This document shows, one piece after another, positions 62,670 to 64,000 of a stretch of DNA of 64,000 nt. The position numbers were made by a program, and so were the translations under genes. Within the stretch, counting starts at the first letter, position 1, and every line of letters begins with the position of its first letter. The notes below the pieces were generated by a model, which saw only the letters and a list, made by a program, of their open reading frames with translations, had not been told where the DNA came from and searched no databases. The stretch spans positions 1 through 64,000 of the forward strand of contig JAJEAR010000007.1 of assembly GCA_022822665.1 (NCBI GenBank), in the 5' to 3' direction. Origin of the DNA: Alphaproteobacteria bacterium. Lineage in GTDB: Bacteria > Pseudomonadota > Alphaproteobacteria > Thalassobaculales > Thalassobaculaceae.

Positions 62670-63542
62670 TCATGCCTGAGCGGTGCCGGAATGCAGGACC
62701 GGTGTTCCGGCGATCTGGGTGCGCTGCATCCGCCGGGCCGCCACGTGACTGTCGTTGATCGCGAGGTGCATCAGGCAGCGGTTGTCCCAGAACGCGACCG
62801 AGCCGGCACGCCAGCGGAACCGGCAGGTGAATTCCGGACGGGCCGCGTGGGCATAGAGGTAGTTCAGCAGCGGCGCGCTTTCCTCTGCCGTCATCCCGGC
62901 AAGCCGGTGCACGTAAACCGCGTTGACGAACAGGCATTTTCTCCCGGTTTCCGGGTGAACCCGGACCACGGGATGCTCGTTCTCGGTCATGCGCCAGTCC
63001 GGATCCTCGCGAACCTTGGTGGAGCGCCGGGCGTTGAGGCCCGCCTTCGGCCCTGCCACCCGGCTGTCGTTGTGGACAGCACGCAGTCCCTGCAGCATGC
63101 GCTTCATGCCATCTGAAAGCGTCTCGTAGGCACGGTACTGGTTGGAAAACAGGGTGTCGCCGCCATGGTCGGGTACCTCGAGGGCATGGAGGATTGCCCC
63201 CATCGGCGGCGCCTCCATCATGGTGGTGTCGGCATGCCACTTCTCACCCGCGACCGCGGTATCTCCGGGTTCCCGGTTCAGGTAGACGATCTCGGGGTTG
63301 GACTGGCCCTGGTTGAAGTTGGGATGCACGAACAGCGGCCCGAACCTGCGGGTGAAGGCCTTGTGGCGTTCGATGTCGCGAAGATCCTGATCGCGGAAGA
63401 AGATCACCAGGTGGTCGAGCAGCGCACGGCGAATCTCCGTGATGACAGCGTCGTCGAGATCATCCGCGATGTCGACACCTCCGATCTCCGCGCCGACGCA
63501 CCCGGAAATCGGTTGAACCGAAATATGCTGGTATGAAGTCAT
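62670..63542 (-). CDS. TauD-family Fe(II)/2-oxoglutarate dioxygenase
   Basis: This 290-residue TauD-like enzyme has HxD in WHADTTMMEAPP near residue 104 and the distal histidine in NRCLMHLAINDSHVAARRMQRTQ near 259. The C-terminal core (LLNYLYAHAARPEFTCRF) is closely similar to that of the TauD protein at 13960-14823, so they look like paralogues. It starts at ATG 63542 and is convergent with the flavin monooxygenase (38 bases between stops). Substrate unknown. Confidence 0.88.
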   Translation of the reverse strand: MTSYQHISVQPISGCVGAEIGGVDIADDLDDAVITEIRRALLDHLVIFFRDQDLRDIERHKAFTRRFGPLFVHPNFNQGQSNPEIVYLNREPGDTAVAGEKWHADTTMMEAPPMGAILHALEVPDHGGDTLFSNQYRAYETLSDGMKRMLQGLRAVHNDSRVAGPKAGLNARRSTKVREDPDWRMTENEHPVVRVHPETGRKCLFVNAVYVHRLAGMTAEESAPLLNYLYAHAARPEFTCRFRWRAGSVAFWDNRCLMHLAINDSHVAARRMQRTQIAGTPVLHSGTAQA

Positions 63543-63846
63543 GTCAGTGCCCCGGACCCGGGCCAGCCCCGACCGGGGCGCCACCCGTCAATGAATTCCA
63601 TCCAACCCGGAAGCCCTGCCGGTCGCGGCAAGGACCGGCGTGTCGTTCGAGGTCACGCAGGCCCGGCGACGCGGACCGACAACCGGCGTCCGGAGACGTC
63701 CGCACCCGTCCCGCGCCACCGCAGGCCGTGCACGTCGACGCAACCATGCACCGACCCGGTGACGGCCCGCAACTCCCCCGGAGTTGCCCCGAGCGTGCAG
63801 GACACCGCCGGCGGTGCCGTACCCTGTGGCCGGCCGCCGGCCAGGC
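63543..63846. other. Intergenic region
   Basis: I see no gene, terminator hairpin or structured RNA in these 304 bases, only short arginine-rich open frames on both strands. The promoter of the TauD gene should lie at its left edge. Confidence 0.4.
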
Positions 63847-64000
63847 TCACTCCCCGCCCAGATTCCCGATTTCCCGCTGCAGGACCGCGCGCGCCGGTTC
63901 GTCGGGAGGCATGGTCTCCAGCAGTCGGCTCCAGTACTGCCGTGCCTGACCGGTCTCGCCGTCGGTCCGCGCGATCATGCCCGCGTACCAGAGCGCGAGA
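63847..64000 (-). CDS. ccmI: CcmI-like cytochrome c biogenesis protein, C-terminal end (partial)
   Basis: Only the last 51 codons are inside the window. They read ALWYAGMIARTDGETGQARQ, then YWSRLLETMPPDEPARAVLQ and REIGNLGGE before a TGA at 63847. This is the terminal TPR-type helix pair of alphaproteobacterial CcmI, which holds apocytochrome c for haem attachment in the periplasm. The gene continues beyond the right edge, so membrane segments and further TPR units cannot be checked. A different TPR protein remains possible. Confidence 0.6.
   Translation of the reverse strand, partial: LALWYAGMIARTDGETGQARQYWSRLLETMPPDEPARAVLQREIGNLGGE

Overview
The window is a high-GC (about 65-70% by eye), densely coding bacterial chromosome segment, most likely from an uncultured Rhodospirillales-like alphaproteobacterium. 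The evidence is the housekeeping set (rpmI-rplT-pheS-pheT, thrS-infC-hemH, glnE, a ccmI-like end) together with an accessory load typical of marine or host-associated alphaproteobacteria: TauD and PhyH dioxygenases, LLM flavin oxidoreductases, CaiB/BaiF CoA-transferases, dimethylglycine-dehydrogenase-like enzymes, SDRs and a Baeyer-Villiger-type monooxygenase. Genus cannot be set from the sequence alone.

Layout. 0.7-4.8 kb: ribosomal proteins L35 and L20 and both PheRS subunits (+). 4.8-10.4 kb: PPP-family phosphatase, PhyH dioxygenase, a three-gene overlapping operon (3-hydroxyisobutyrate-dehydrogenase-like, GT39-type glycosyltransferase, PAP2 phosphatase) and a metallo-beta-lactamase-fold hydrolase. 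10.4-13.9 kb: thrS-infC-hemH (-); infC appears to start at AUC. 14-16.3 kb: TauD, secreted cache protein, SDR. 16.3-21.3 kb: four-gene signalling operon (REC-PP2C phosphatase, HATPase protein, periplasmic binding protein, TorS-like histidine kinase). 21.4-24.5 kb: glnE. 24.6-35.4 kb: dimethylglycine/sarcosine-dehydrogenase-like enzyme, an NCS2 permease fused to an ATPase-like domain, LLM, VOC, GT4, Sel1 and HDOD-like proteins, acyl-CoA ligase. 35.4-38.8 kb: a lower-GC island with a LysR/quinone-reductase pair, an IS1380-family remnant and a short repeat on both sides. 38.8-43.3 kb: enolase-superfamily enzyme, second dimethylglycine-dehydrogenase-like enzyme, DMT transporter. 43.4-50.5 kb: seven-gene acyl-CoA operon (-). 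50.9-54.9 kb: an uncharacterised pterin-like cluster (RibD-type reductase, methyltransferase, GT4, degenerate PTPS homologue, MDR enzyme). 55.4-58.5 kb: YceI, small membrane protein, Xre/ParS antitoxin with a broken RES toxin, an unknown conserved-looking protein. 59.2-63.5 kb: TauD, alpha/beta hydrolase, flavin monooxygenase, TauD. The last 154 bases are the 3' end of a ccmI-like gene.

Working together: the two dimethylglycine-dehydrogenase-like enzymes, the HDOD-like protein, glnE and several oxygenases suggest use of methylated amines and other small organic compounds. The seven-gene operon should activate an organic acid to its CoA thioester and then dehydrogenate and hydrate it. The signalling operon resembles a TorT/TorS-like periplasmic sensor feeding a partner-switch phosphatase, with no STAS partner in view. 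The most promising undescribed system is the 50.9-54.9 kb cluster. Many adjacent genes overlap by 4 nt (ATGA or GTGA), so operon structure is well supported. I saw no tRNA, rRNA, CRISPR array or convincing rho-independent terminator.
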